Assembly (NCBI RefSeq): GCF_027625935.1
Contig: NZ_CP115300.1
Location: forward strand, 6,200,001-6,264,000
DNA: 64,000 bases
Source: Streptomyces camelliae
Lineage (GTDB): Bacteria; Actinomycetota; Actinomycetes; Streptomycetales; Streptomycetaceae
Direction: 5' to 3'
Under the pieces are notes generated by a model that made no database searches, was not told the DNA's origin, and saw only the letters and a program-made list of their open reading frames with translations. Positions 19,213 through 27,736 of this stretch are shown piece by piece; the first letter of the stretch is position 1; every line of letters starts with the position of its first letter. Both the position numbers and the translations under genes were made by a program.

Positions 19213-20151
19213 TCAGACGCCGACCTCGTCCCCGGCGCCTCTCGCACCCGGAACGGCACCCGGAATCGCGCCCGGAACCGTGGCCGGAATCGTGCACTCC
19301 GCCGGGTCCCCGGCGGGCCCGGTCAGGGCCGCCGCGCGGGCGCGTCGGCGGGCCAGCGGGGTGGCCAGCGCGGTCAGCGCGATGAACGCGGCGATGGTCA
19401 GCAGGACGATCGTCGCACCGGGCGGCACGTCCTGGTAGTACGAGGTGATCGTGCCGCTGACGGTCACGGCGATCCCGATCGCGACGGCGATCACGAACGT
19501 GGCGGTGAAGCTGCGGGTGAGCTGCTGGGCCGCCGCCACCGGCACGACCATCAGCGCGGACACCAGCAGCAGGCCGACCACGCGCATGGCGACGGTCACC
19601 GTCACCGCCGCCGTCACCGCCGTCAGCAGGTTCAGCGCGCGCACCGGCAGGCCCGTGACCCGGGCGAACTCCTCGTCCTGGCTCACCGCGAACAGCTGGC
19701 GGCGCAGGCCGAGGGTGACCAGCACCACGAACGCGGCCAGCAGACAGATCGAGACGACGTCCGACTGCGACACCGTCGACAACGAGCCGAACAGGTACGA
19801 CGTGAGGTTCGCGTTGGAGCCGCCGGGCGCGAGGTTGATGAACATCACGCCGCCGGCCATGCCGCCGTAGAAGAGCATGGCGAGGGCGATGTCGCCGCGC
19901 GTCCTGCCGTACCAGCGGATCAGCTCCATCAGGACCGCGCCGAGGACGGACACGGCCGTCGCCATCCACACCGGGGAGGTGGAGAGCAGGAAGCCGAGGC
20001 CGACGCCCGTCATGGCCACGTGCCCGATGCCGTCGCCCATCAGGGCCTGGCGGCGCTGGACCAGGTAGATCCCGACGGCGGGGGCGGTGATGCCGACCAG
20101 GACGGCGGCGAGCAGCGCCCGCTGCATGAAGGCGTAGTTCAGGAAGTCCAT
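19213..20151 (-). CDS. znuB: Zinc ABC transporter permease ZnuB
   Basis: The membrane subunit of the zinc importer, 312 aa with 7-9 helices, typical of the metal ABC-3 family (QRRQALMGDGIGHVAMTG). The start overlaps the znuC stop as TGATG. The C-terminus is extended by IPATVPGAIPGAVPGA, encoded by four 12-bp tandem units (19244-19291). This low-complexity tail is not part of the transporter core. Confidence 0.94.
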   Translation of the reverse strand: MDFLNYAFMQRALLAAVLVGITAPAVGIYLVQRRQALMGDGIGHVAMTGVGLGFLLSTSPVWMATAVSVLGAVLMELIRWYGRTRGDIALAMLFYGGMAGGVMFINLAPGGSNANLTSYLFGSLSTVSQSDVVSICLLAAFVVLVTLGLRRQLFAVSQDEEFARVTGLPVRALNLLTAVTAAVTVTVAMRVVGLLLVSALMVVPVAAAQQLTRSFTATFVIAVAIGIAVTVSGTITSYYQDVPPGATIVLLTIAAFIALTALATPLARRRARAAALTGPAGDPAECTIPATVPGAIPGAVPGARGAGDEVGV

Positions 20152-20936
20152 CAGCTCAGCAGCCCCGTCCGCAGAGATTCGGAACCCGTCGGTGCGTGCG
20201 GGTGTACGTGGTCGTGGCCGGGCAGGGCGTGCTGGCCCAGTGCTTGCGGCGGCGGGCCGTCGTGGAGCACGCAGCCGTCCCTGAGGACGACCGCCCGGTC
20301 GATCAGGGGCTCCAGCGGGCCCAGCTCGTGCAGCACGAGCAGGACCGTCGTACCGGCCGCGACCTGGTCCTTCAGTGTCCGGGCGAGGATCTCCTGGCTG
20401 GCCAGGTCGACGCCCGCCATCGGCTCGTCCATGATCAGCAGCTCGGGCTCGGCGACCAGGGCGCGGGCGATCAGCACGCGCTGGTGCTGGCCGCCGGAGA
20501 GGGCGTTCACCGAGTCCTTGGCCCGGTCGGCCATGCCGACCAGCTCCAGGGCCCGCCGTACGGCCTCCCGGTCGGCCCTGCGGAAGACGCCGAAGCGGGT
20601 GCGGGAGAGCCGGCCCGAGGAGACGATCTCGGTGACCGTCGCCGGGACCCCGCCCGCGGCCGTCGTGCGCTGCGGTACGTAGCCCACGCGCGCCCACTGG
20701 CGGAAGGCGCGGCGCGGGGTGCCGAACAGCTCGATCGTGCCGCCGCTCGTCGGCACCTGGCCGATGATCGTGCGGATCGCGGTCGACTTGCCGGAGCCGT
20801 TGGCGCCGAGCAGCGCGACGACCTCGCCGCGGCCGACGGTGAGGTCGATGCCGCGCAGCACGGGGCGCGCGCCGAGTTCGGCGGTGACCCGGCGCAGGGC
20901 TATGACGGGCTCACTGGTCATCTCGTCCCCTGTCAT
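20151..20936 (-). CDS. znuC: Zinc ABC transporter ATP-binding protein ZnuC
   Basis: The ATPase of the zinc importer, 261 aa. Walker A GANGSGKST, signature LSGGQHQR, Walker B LLIMDEPMAGVD and VLHELG are intact. The C-terminus is His-rich (HALPGHDHVHPH), which could bind zinc. It overlaps znuA by ATGA and znuB by one base, so the three subunits form one operon in the order znuA-znuC-znuB. An inner ATG 15 bases into the frame is an alternative start. Confidence 0.95.
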   Translation of the reverse strand: MTGDEMTSEPVIALRRVTAELGARPVLRGIDLTVGRGEVVALLGANGSGKSTAIRTIIGQVPTSGGTIELFGTPRRAFRQWARVGYVPQRTTAAGGVPATVTEIVSSGRLSRTRFGVFRRADREAVRRALELVGMADRAKDSVNALSGGQHQRVLIARALVAEPELLIMDEPMAGVDLASQEILARTLKDQVAAGTTVLLVLHELGPLEPLIDRAVVLRDGCVLHDGPPPQALGQHALPGHDHVHPHAPTGSESLRTGLLS

Positions 20937-21889
20937 TTCGCGCCCAGCGCCTGCTGGAGGGCCTTGAGGTTGGCTTCCTGGACGGAGAAGTAGTCCTTGC
21001 CGCGGGACTTGGCGGTGATGCCCTCGATCGGGTCCAGTACGTCGGTCTTCAGGCCCGCGTCACCCGCGATGGTCTTGGCGGTCTTGTCGCTGACGAGCGT
21101 CTCGTAGAAGACGGTGCTGACGCCGTCGGCCTTGGCCATCGTCTCCAGGTCCCTGACCCGGGCGGCGCTGGGCTCCGACTCGGGGTCGAGGCCGTTGATG
21201 GCCTCCTCGGTCAGGCCGTAGCGCTCGGCGAGGTAGCCGAAGGCGGCGTGGGTGGTGATGAAGACCTTGGTCTTCGTGTTCGCCAGGCCGTCCTTGAACT
21301 GCCGGTCCAGGTCGTTCAGCCGCTTCACCAGGGCCGCGGTGTTCGTCTTGTAGTCGGCCGCGTGCTTGGGGTCCGCCTTCTCGAAGGCGGCGCCGACGCC
21401 CTGTGCGACCTGGGCGTAGCGGACCGGGTCGAGCCAGAGGTGCGGGTCCTTGCCGCCGGACTCCTCGCCGGTGTGGGTGTCGTGCGCGGCCGCGTGTCCG
21501 CCGACCTCGTTGCCGTGCTCCTCCAGCGTGGTCAGGGAGGCCGCGTCGATCTTGGTCTTGACCGGGGACTGGGCCACCGCGTCGTCGACGGAGGGCTGGA
21601 GGTTCTTCAGGTACAGGACCGCGTCGGAGTCCTGGAGCTGCGCGATCTGCTTCGGGCTGATCTCCAGGTCGTGGGGCTCCTGGCCGGGGGAGGTGAGACT
21701 GGTGACGTGGACGTGCCCGCCGCCGATCTGCTCGGCCAGGAAGGCCATGGGATAGAAGGACGCGACGACGTCGAGCCTGCCGGAGTTCGCCGCCTCCGCC
21801 TTGTCGCCGGAGCAGGCGGTGAGGGTGCCGAGGCCGAGGGCGGTCACGGCGGTGATCGCGGCGGCGGGTATGAGGCGTCGTACGTTCAT
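20933..21889 (-). CDS. znuA: Zinc-binding lipoprotein ZnuA
   Basis: The solute-binding subunit of the zinc importer, anchored by lipid (lipobox LTAC near residue 24). It has the cluster A-I fold of metal receptors, with GQEPHDLEIS and THAAFGYL carrying zinc ligands and an acidic His-rich loop (GGHAAAHDTHTGEES). Three in-frame ATGs exist (21907, 21898, 21889); the third (318 aa) coincides with the expected transcription start given TTGACA and GAAAAT upstream, so I chose it. It heads the operon znuACB. Confidence 0.93.
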   Translation of the reverse strand: MNVRRLIPAAAITAVTALGLGTLTACSGDKAEAANSGRLDVVASFYPMAFLAEQIGGGHVHVTSLTSPGQEPHDLEISPKQIAQLQDSDAVLYLKNLQPSVDDAVAQSPVKTKIDAASLTTLEEHGNEVGGHAAAHDTHTGEESGGKDPHLWLDPVRYAQVAQGVGAAFEKADPKHAADYKTNTAALVKRLNDLDRQFKDGLANTKTKVFITTHAAFGYLAERYGLTEEAINGLDPESEPSAARVRDLETMAKADGVSTVFYETLVSDKTAKTIAGDAGLKTDVLDPIEGITAKSRGKDYFSVQEANLKALQQALGAK

Positions 21890-21926
21890 GACAGTCATTT
21901 TCAACAAATATGGAAACCGTTGTCAA
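21889..21926 (-). promoter_or_regulatory. znuA promoter with Zur-like box
   Basis: On the minus strand, TTGACA (21921-21926) and GAAAAT (21897-21902) are separated by 18 bp. TGAAAATGACTGTCA (21889-21903) covers the -10 and the start codon and resembles the Streptomyces Zur box TGAAAATGATTTTCA, with two mismatches in one arm. Zur bound here would block the promoter when zinc is plentiful. Confidence 0.72.
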
Positions 21927-22039
21927 CAAGCCTGCTGAGCGGTACCGATTTGGTTGAGGGGGAGTCCCCGCCGGTACCCTGAATCATTCGCTGGAAGCAT
22001 CTCGCTTCAACGCCCGTCGTCGTTAATGAAGAGAGCACC

Positions 22040-23422
22040 GTGGCCGCCGACAAGATCGACACCATCGTCAGCCTGAGCAAGCGCCGTGGCTTCGTTTTCC
22101 CGTGCAGTGAGATCTACGGCGGACAGCGTGCCGCCTGGGACTACGGACCGCTGGGTGTCGAGCTCAAGGAGAACATCAAGCGCCAGTGGTGGCGCTACAT
22201 GGTGACGTCGCGCGAGGACGTGGTCGGTATCGACTCGTCCGTCATCCTGGCCCCCGAGGTCTGGGTCGCCTCCGGCCACGTCGCCACCTTCACGGACCCG
22301 CTGACCGAGTGCACCGCGTGTCACAAGCGGTTCCGCGCGGACCACCTGGAAGAGGCGTACGAGGAGAAGAAGGGCCACGCCCCGGCGAACGGCCTCGCCG
22401 ACGTCAACTGCCCGAACTGCGGCAACAAGGGCCAGTTCACCGAGCCCAAGCAGTTCTCGGGTCTGCTGTCGACGCACCTCGGCCCCACCCAGGACACCGG
22501 CTCGGTCGCGTACCTGCGCCCCGAGACCGCCCAGGGCATCTTCACCAACTTCGCCCAGGTGCAGACCACTTCGCGCCGCAAGCCGCCGTTCGGCATCGCC
22601 CAGATGGGCAAGTCGTTCCGCAACGAGATCACGCCGGGCAACTTCATCTTCCGCACCCGTGAGTTCGAGCAGATGGAGATGGAGTTCTTCGTCAAGCCGG
22701 GCGAGGACGAGAAGTGGCAGGAGTACTGGATGGAGCAGCGCTGGAACTGGTACACCGGCCTGGGCCTGCGCGAGGAGAACATGCGGTGGTACGAGCACCC
22801 GAAGGAGAAGCTCTCCCACTACTCCAAGCGCACCGCTGACATCGAGTACCGCTTCCAGTTCGGCGGCAGCGAGTGGGGCGAGCTGGAGGGTGTCGCCAAC
22901 CGGACCGACTACGACCTCGGCGCCCACTCCAAGGCCTCCGGCCAGGACCTCGCCTACTACGACCAGGAGGCCCAGGAGCGCTGGACGCCGTACGTCATCG
23001 AGCCGGCGGCGGGTGTCGGCCGCGCGATGCTGGCGTTCCTGCTCGACGCCTACGTCGAGGACGAGGCGCCGAACGCCAAGGGCAAGATGGAGAAGCGCAC
23101 GGTGCTGCGCCTGGACCACCGCCTGGCCCCGGTGAAGGTCGCGGTCCTGCCGCTGTCCCGCAACCCCGAGCTGTCCCCGAAGGCCAAGGGTCTGGCCCAG
23201 TCCCTCCGCCAGAACTGGAACATCGAGTTCGACGACGCCGGTGCCATCGGCCGCCGTTACCGCCGCCAGGACGAGATCGGTACGCCGTACTGCGTGACCG
23301 TCGACTTCGACACGCTTGAGGACAACGCCGTCACCGTGCGTGAGCGTGACTCGATGAAGCAGGAGCGCGTGTCGCTGGACCAGATCGAGGGGTACCTCGC
23401 CCAGCGCCTCATCGGCGCCTAG
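22040..23422 (+). CDS. glyS: Glycyl-tRNA synthetase (class II, homodimeric)
   Basis: It charges tRNA-Gly. The 460-aa protein is the eukaryote-like single-chain alpha2 type, not the alpha/beta type: N-terminal [18 protein letters not shown], class II motif 2 [13 protein letters not shown], motif 3 GVGRAMLAF, and a C-terminal anticodon-binding domain ([10 protein letters not shown]). A zinc-binding insertion has CTAC and CPNC pairs. The GTG is preceded by GAAGAG. It is divergent from znuA, with 150 bp between starts, and ends at a long terminator hairpin. Confidence 0.97.
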   Translation: MAADKIDTIVSLSKRRGFVFPCSEIYGGQRAAWDYGPLGVELKENIKRQWWRYMVTSREDVVGIDSSVILAPEVWVASGHVATFTDPLTECTACHKRFRADHLEEAYEEKKGHAPANGLADVNCPNCGNKGQFTEPKQFSGLLSTHLGPTQDTGSVAYLRPETAQGIFTNFAQVQTTSRRKPPFGIAQMGKSFRNEITPGNFIFRTREFEQMEMEFFVKPGEDEKWQEYWMEQRWNWYTGLGLREENMRWYEHPKEKLSHYSKRTADIEYRFQFGGSEWGELEGVANRTDYDLGAHSKASGQDLAYYDQEAQERWTPYVIEPAAGVGRAMLAFLLDAYVEDEAPNAKGKMEKRTVLRLDHRLAPVKVAVLPLSRNPELSPKAKGLAQSLRQNWNIEFDDAGAIGRRYRRQDEIGTPYCVTVDFDTLEDNAVTVRERDSMKQERVSLDQIEGYLAQRLIGA

Positions 23423-23445
23423 TCCGCCTGGTCACACCGCACCGG

Positions 23446-23483
23446 AAGCCGGGCGAGCTGAATCCGTTCAGCTCGCCCGGCTT
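23446..23483 (+). terminator. Long perfect terminator hairpin after glyS
   Basis: A 17-bp perfect stem, AAGCCGGGCGAGCTGAA (23446-23462) with TTCAGCTCGCCCGGCTT (23467-23483), and a TCCG tetraloop, followed by TGTGT. It starts 24 bp after the glyS stop. Confidence 0.9.
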
Positions 23484-23512
23484 TGTGTGCCCTGCGGATG
23501 ACAAAGTTGGAG

Positions 23513-23534
23513 TGACAGATATTGAAATCTGTCA
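23513..23534. promoter_or_regulatory. Perfect operator dyad before the aldo/keto reductase
   Basis: TGACAGAT (23513-23520) and ATCTGTCA (23527-23534) are perfect inverted repeats with a 6-bp spacer ATTGAA, ending 22 bp before the start codon. The size and symmetry suit a dimeric repressor of TetR, MarR or similar type. The TetR gene at 24620 is the nearest candidate. Confidence 0.7.
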
Positions 23535-23556
23535 TCCGTCATGGCAAGGTGAAGGC

Positions 23557-24579
23557 ATGACGATGCGAACCCGAAACCTCGGCACCACCGGTCCTGCCGT
23601 CTCCGCCCTCGGCCTCGGCTGCATGGGCATGTCCGCGCTGTACGGCGACGCCGACCGCGCGGAGTCGATCGCGACCATCCACGCCGCCCTGGAGGCGGGC
23701 GTCACGCTCCTCGACACCGGCGACTTCTACGCCATGGGGCACAACGAGATGCTGATCGGCGAGGCCCTGCGCAGCGCCCCGGCCGCCCTGCGCGAGAAGG
23801 CCCTGACCAGCGTGAAGTTCGGCGCCCTGCGCGGCCCGGAGGGCAACTGGATCGGCTACGACGGCCGTCCCGCCGCCGTGCAGAACTTCGCCGCCTACTC
23901 CCTGCAGCGCCTCGGCGTCGACCACATCGACGTCTACCGGATCGCCCGCCTCGACCCGGACGTCCCCATCGAGGAGACCGTCGGCGCGATCGCGGAACTC
24001 ATCGAGAAGGGGTACGTCCGGCACATCGGCCTCAGCGAGGTCGGCGCCGACACCATCCGCCGGGCCGCCGCCACCGCCCCGATCGCCGACCTGCAGATCG
24101 AGTACTCGCTGATCAGCCGGGGCATCGAGCAGGAGATCCTGCCGACCGTCCGCGAGCTGGGCATCGGGATCACGGCGTACGGCGTGCTCTCCCGAGGCCT
24201 GATCTCCGGCCACTTCACCCAGGACCGGCAGCTGGCCGCGAACGACTTCCGCGCCCACTCGCCCCGCTTCCAGGGCGAGAACCTCCAGCACAACCTGAAC
24301 CTGGTCGAGGCCCTGCGCAAGATCGCCGAGCAGAAGGGCGCGACGGTCGCCCAGACCGCCATCGCCTGGGTGCTGGCCCAGGGCCCTCGGCACAACACGG
24401 ACATCGTGCCGCTCGTCGGTGCCCGTACCCGCGAGCGGCTGAGCGAGTCGCTCGGCGCGCTGGACGTCACCCTGGACGCGGCCGACCTGGCGGCGATCGA
24501 GGAGGCCGTACCGGCGGACGCGGCGGCCGGCGACCGCTACCCCACCGCGCAGATGGCCACGCTCGACAGCGAGCGCTGA
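23557..24579 (+). CDS. Aldo/keto reductase
   Basis: An NADPH-dependent carbonyl reductase of 340 aa with the AKR barrel. The motifs are LGLGCMGMSALYG, LLDTGDFYAMGHNE with the catalytic Asp and Tyr, and VKFGALRGPEGNW around the Lys; HIDVYRIARLDP holds the usual His/Arg site in altered form. It resembles AKR13/YakC-like enzymes. The start at 23557 has AAGGTGAAGG upstream. A perfect dyad operator lies in the promoter region and a TetR regulator follows 40 bp downstream on the same strand. Confidence 0.92.
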   Translation: MTMRTRNLGTTGPAVSALGLGCMGMSALYGDADRAESIATIHAALEAGVTLLDTGDFYAMGHNEMLIGEALRSAPAALREKALTSVKFGALRGPEGNWIGYDGRPAAVQNFAAYSLQRLGVDHIDVYRIARLDPDVPIEETVGAIAELIEKGYVRHIGLSEVGADTIRRAAATAPIADLQIEYSLISRGIEQEILPTVRELGIGITAYGVLSRGLISGHFTQDRQLAANDFRAHSPRFQGENLQHNLNLVEALRKIAEQKGATVAQTAIAWVLAQGPRHNTDIVPLVGARTRERLSESLGALDVTLDAADLAAIEEAVPADAAAGDRYPTAQMATLDSER

Positions 24580-24619
24580 GCGGGCCGGCGGGTTCCGACC
24601 ATGACGTACGGTCTATGAC

Positions 24620-25216
24620 ATGGCACCGACCAGCGAGACCCTGACCGCCGAGCGCATCCTCGAAGCCACCGAGGAGGTGCTGCGCCGGCACGGTCCGGCC
24701 AAGGCCACGGTGGTCGACGTGGCGCGCGCGCTCGGCGTCAGCCATGGCAGTGTCTACCGGCACTTCCGCACCAAGGCGGCGCTGCGCGAGGCGGTCACCA
24801 AGCGCTGGCTGGACCGGACGTCCGAGAGGCTCGCCGGGATCGTGGAGACGGGCGGAAGTCCGGAGGAGCGGCTGCGGGCGTGGCTCGCGGCGCTGTTCGA
24901 GGCCAAGCGGCACAAGGCGGGTGACGACCCCGAGCTGTTCGCGACGTACACGGTGCTGGCGGACGAGAACGGCGCGGCGGTCGGCGAGCACATCGCCGAC
25001 CTGACCGGACAGCTGACCCGGATCATCACGGCAGGGGCCGGGTCGGGCACCTTCGAGGTGTCCGACCCGGCCGCCGCGGCTCGTGCCGTCTTCCAGGCCA
25101 CCGGCCGTTTCCATGACCCCTGTCACGCCCGGGAGTGGATCCGCCCGGGCGTGGACGAGGAGTTCACGGCCGTCGTGGACCTGCTGCTGAGGGGGCTCAG
25201 CTCACCGTCACCGTGA
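24620..25216 (+). CDS. TetR family transcriptional regulator
   Basis: A regulator of 198 aa with an N-terminal TetR helix-turn-helix (VVDVARALGVSHGSVYRHF, about residues 33-51) and a helical ligand domain (LRAWLAALFEAKRHK). It lies 40 bp after the aldo/keto reductase and probably controls it and itself through the dyad at 23513. A TACGGT hexamer shortly before the ATG allows leaderless transcription. The 3' end overlaps the convergent secreted-protein gene by 20 bp. Confidence 0.9.
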   Translation: MAPTSETLTAERILEATEEVLRRHGPAKATVVDVARALGVSHGSVYRHFRTKAALREAVTKRWLDRTSERLAGIVETGGSPEERLRAWLAALFEAKRHKAGDDPELFATYTVLADENGAAVGEHIADLTGQLTRIITAGAGSGTFEVSDPAAAARAVFQATGRFHDPCHAREWIRPGVDEEFTAVVDLLLRGLSSPSP

Positions 25217-25673
25217 CGGTGTTCGAGATGACCTTGCCGACCTTGCCGGCCCGGCTCAGGCTCGCGACCCGCACCGTTTCGGTGCCCTTGGTCTTGAACG
25301 TGGTGGAGATGGCGAACGAACTGCCCGTCTTCACCTTGCCGGTGGCGCCCAGGGCGACCCACTTGCCGTTCTTCAGGTGCTGGAGCAGCAGCGGGGAGCC
25401 GACCTTCAGGCCCTTGGTGCGGCCGCGGAACACCACGGTCTGTCCGACCTTCGCCGAGGTCGGCTTCGCCGTGAGGCTGATCGAAGCCATGGTGGACGTC
25501 GGCATGGGCACGGGCTTGTGCGACGCGGTCGTCGACGGCGACGCGGTCATCGAGGGCGTGGGACTCGGTTTTGCGTTCGCGGCGAGGGCTCCGGCCGTAC
25601 CGGTCGACAGCAGCGCGGCGGACAGGGTGCCGGCGGCGAGCGCTCGGGCGCGACGGCTCCGGTTGAAGCTCAT
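25197..25673 (-). CDS. Secreted protein with Ig-like/bacterial surface domain
   Basis: An exported protein of 158 aa. The N-terminal signal peptide has RSRRARALAAG then a hydrophobic stretch and ALAANA; a Ser/Thr/Pro-rich linker (SPTPSMTASPSTT) follows. The C-terminal part (TAKVGQTVVFRGR-like, LLQHLKNGKWVALG, GTETVRVASL) looks like a small beta-sandwich of the kind found in cell-surface proteins. AGGAG precedes the ATG at 25673. No anchoring signal is visible. Function unknown. Confidence 0.8.
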   Translation of the reverse strand: MSFNRSRRARALAAGTLSAALLSTGTAGALAANAKPSPTPSMTASPSTTASHKPVPMPTSTMASISLTAKPTSAKVGQTVVFRGRTKGLKVGSPLLLQHLKNGKWVALGATGKVKTGSSFAISTTFKTKGTETVRVASLSRAGKVGKVISNTVTVTVS

Positions 25674-25775
25674 GTGGGTCTCCTGTTGGTGGGAGTTCCC
25701 CCCTGGTCGCGAGCGGGACCGTTCAGGCCTGCTCGCGACATCCAGGCTGGCCCGAGTCCGGCGGCGCGGCATGTC

Positions 25776-25803
25776 GAAATCCGTTGAAATGTCTACGGAT
25801 TTC
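25776..25803. promoter_or_regulatory. Perfect 9-bp inverted repeat upstream of the secreted protein gene
   Basis: GAAATCCGT (25776-25784) and ACGGATTTC (25795-25803), spacer 10 bp, lie about 100 bp upstream of the start at 25673. The region is AT-richer than its surroundings. Probable operator; regulator unknown. Confidence 0.5.
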
Positions 25804-25888
25804 GGTGAATCCGCAGGTAGGACAACGTTTTCCCTGGCGCTGCCTTTGCCTGTTTCTTACCTGAGCGCTCATGAATGGTCACCGAGGG

Positions 25889-26107
25889 TCACCGCGGCAG
25901 GGTCGCCGGGTCGACCGTCGCCTGGTGGGCCTCGGTCAGATGCTCCTCGGCCTTCAGCCAGGGCAGGAACTGCGCGCTCCGGCGCCAGCCGCAGGTGTCG
26001 CACCGGATCACGCGCTGCACTCCGGTGCGCTCCACCCGTACGACGTGCTCCCGGCCGTGCCGGTCCCAGCGGCTGACCTTGCTCGTACTGCTGCCCCGCG
26101 CCATCAC
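25889..26107 (-). CDS. Small CxxC protein of unknown function
   Basis: A 72-aa protein (71 if the second ATG is used) with a basic, aromatic N-terminal half (SRWDRHGREHVVRVER) and CDTCGW followed later by H-x4-AH, which together could make a C2H2-like zinc site. I believe similar short proteins are common in Streptomyces, but I cannot name a family. It sits between two unrelated genes and has its own start region. Confidence 0.6.
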   Translation of the reverse strand: MMARGSSTSKVSRWDRHGREHVVRVERTGVQRVIRCDTCGWRRSAQFLPWLKAEEHLTEAHQATVDPATLPR

Positions 26108-26207
26108 GCCTCCTCGCGCCCCGCCACATCCCGACCGGAGGGAGTGTGCAGCACAACGAACATCAACAGGGGGAGATACACCGGCGGTTGGCCGAGCTGC
26201 CCGGAGC

Positions 26208-27635
26208 TCAGCGGACCTCGCGCGGCAGCCGCAGGCTCAGCAGGCCCGTCAGCACGACCCCGGCCAGCTGCACCAGCAGCGTCGTGACCAGGGCGTCCCG
26301 CATGCCCTGGTGCGGTACGAGGGTGAGGAACAGGGTGCCCAGGGTGGCCACGCCCAGGGCGAGCGAGGACTGCTGAGTGGTGACCATCACACCGCTGCCG
26401 ACCCCGGCGCGGGCCGACGGCACCTCGGACAGCACGATCCGCATCACATTGGGCAGTTGGAGCGCCTGCCCGGCACCGGCCACGGCCACGCCCGGCAGCA
26501 GCGAGACGAAGCCCAGGTGCGGCCAGTCACGCCACACGGTCAGCACGATCAGCAGCACACCCACGCCCTGGACCGCGGACCCGACCGTGATCACCCGGGT
26601 CCCGTGCCGGGCGATCAGCCGGGGCCCGGCGAGCGAGACGAACAGGAACGCCACGGCCATCGGCGCGAGCGCGAGTCCGGCCGGCACCGGACCGAGCCGG
26701 GCGCCCTCCTGCAGCGCCAGCGCGATGACGAACATGAAGCCGCTGAAGCCGATGGAGAACGGCAGGATCAGCAGCAGACCGCGCCGCAGCGAGACCAGCG
26801 CCAGCAGGCTCGGCGGCACCAGCGGGGTCCGGCCCGCCCGGTCGGCCCGCCGCTCCACCGCCCAGAACGCACCGGCGGCGAACGGGAACGCGGCCAGCGA
26901 CAGCCACGTCCACAGCGGCCAGCCCGCCGCCCGGCCCTCGGTGAGCGGGGCGAGCAGCGTCAGCAGGGACACCGCGAGCAGCACGGTGCCGGGGCCGTCG
27001 ACGGGCTCGGGACGCTGCGAGCGGGTCTCCGGTACGACGCGCAGGGCGAGGACGTACCCCACCACGACGACCGGCACGTTGACGAGGAACACCGATCGCC
27101 AGCCGGTCCCGGCGATGTCGGCGGCGACGAGGACCCCGCCGAGTATCTGCCCGGCCACCATGGCGAGTCCGGCGGTCGCCCCGTACAGACTCATGGCCTT
27201 CGCGCGGCGCGCACCGCTTGTGGTGGCCTGGATGGTGGCGAGCACCTGCGGCAGCATCGCGGCGGCCGCGGCGCCCTGCGCGATCCGCGCCGCCACCAGG
27301 GTCCAGGCGTCGGGCGCCAGCCCGCAGGCCAGCGAGGTCAGCCCGAACGCGGCCATCCCGCCGAGGAACAGCCGGCGCCGCCCGAACAGGTCCCCGAGCC
27401 GCCCGCCGAGCACGAGCAGCACGGCGTACGCGACGCCGTACCCGGCGACGACCAGCTCCAGCACGGCCTCGCTCGCAGCGAGATCGCGGCCGATGGTCGG
27501 CAGGGCGACATTGACGATGAAGAAGTCGATCAGCGGCAGCGCCGCGGCCAGCAGGACGGTGAACAGCCCGAGCCCGCCGAGTGCGGGCGGCGCGGCCGTC
27601 GTACGGACGGCCCGGGTGGTGACGGTCTCACTCAT
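26208..27635 (-). CDS. MFS exporter, module 1
   Basis: A drug-exporter-like MFS protein of 475 aa with about 14 helices. The N-terminal segment LPLIDFFIVNVALPTIGRDL and the loop GGRLGDLFGRRRLF (motif A) match DHA2-type pumps. It is closely related to the transporter at 30352 (shared LPxIDFFIVNVALPTI, LACGLAPxAW). It is divergent from an HTH regulator at 27737 with a 101-bp shared control region. Substrate unknown; toxic small molecules are likely. Confidence 0.9.
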   Translation of the reverse strand: MSETVTTRAVRTTAAPPALGGLGLFTVLLAAALPLIDFFIVNVALPTIGRDLAASEAVLELVVAGYGVAYAVLLVLGGRLGDLFGRRRLFLGGMAAFGLTSLACGLAPDAWTLVAARIAQGAAAAAMLPQVLATIQATTSGARRAKAMSLYGATAGLAMVAGQILGGVLVAADIAGTGWRSVFLVNVPVVVVGYVLALRVVPETRSQRPEPVDGPGTVLLAVSLLTLLAPLTEGRAAGWPLWTWLSLAAFPFAAGAFWAVERRADRAGRTPLVPPSLLALVSLRRGLLLILPFSIGFSGFMFVIALALQEGARLGPVPAGLALAPMAVAFLFVSLAGPRLIARHGTRVITVGSAVQGVGVLLIVLTVWRDWPHLGFVSLLPGVAVAGAGQALQLPNVMRIVLSEVPSARAGVGSGVMVTTQQSSLALGVATLGTLFLTLVPHQGMRDALVTTLLVQLAGVVLTGLLSLRLPREVR

Positions 27636-27664
27636 GTCCCCGAGCCTGCGCCGCCGCCAAGACT

Positions 27665-27730
27665 GGTACCAGAGTCTCTTCATCCTGGTAGCAGAAGTAC
27701 CTGGCAACAGGATGACGAACACGGCACCCT
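27665..27730. promoter_or_regulatory. Shared operator/promoter of MFS-HTH module 1
   Basis: The intergenic block from GGTACCAG (27665) to ACACGGCACCCT (27719-27730) is clearly homologous to the block at 31803-31869 between the second such pair. CATCCTG (27681-27687) and CAGGATG (27708-27714) form an inverted repeat inside it. Conservation between modules marks it as a regulator-binding site. Confidence 0.75.
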
Positions 27731-27736
27731 GGACCC

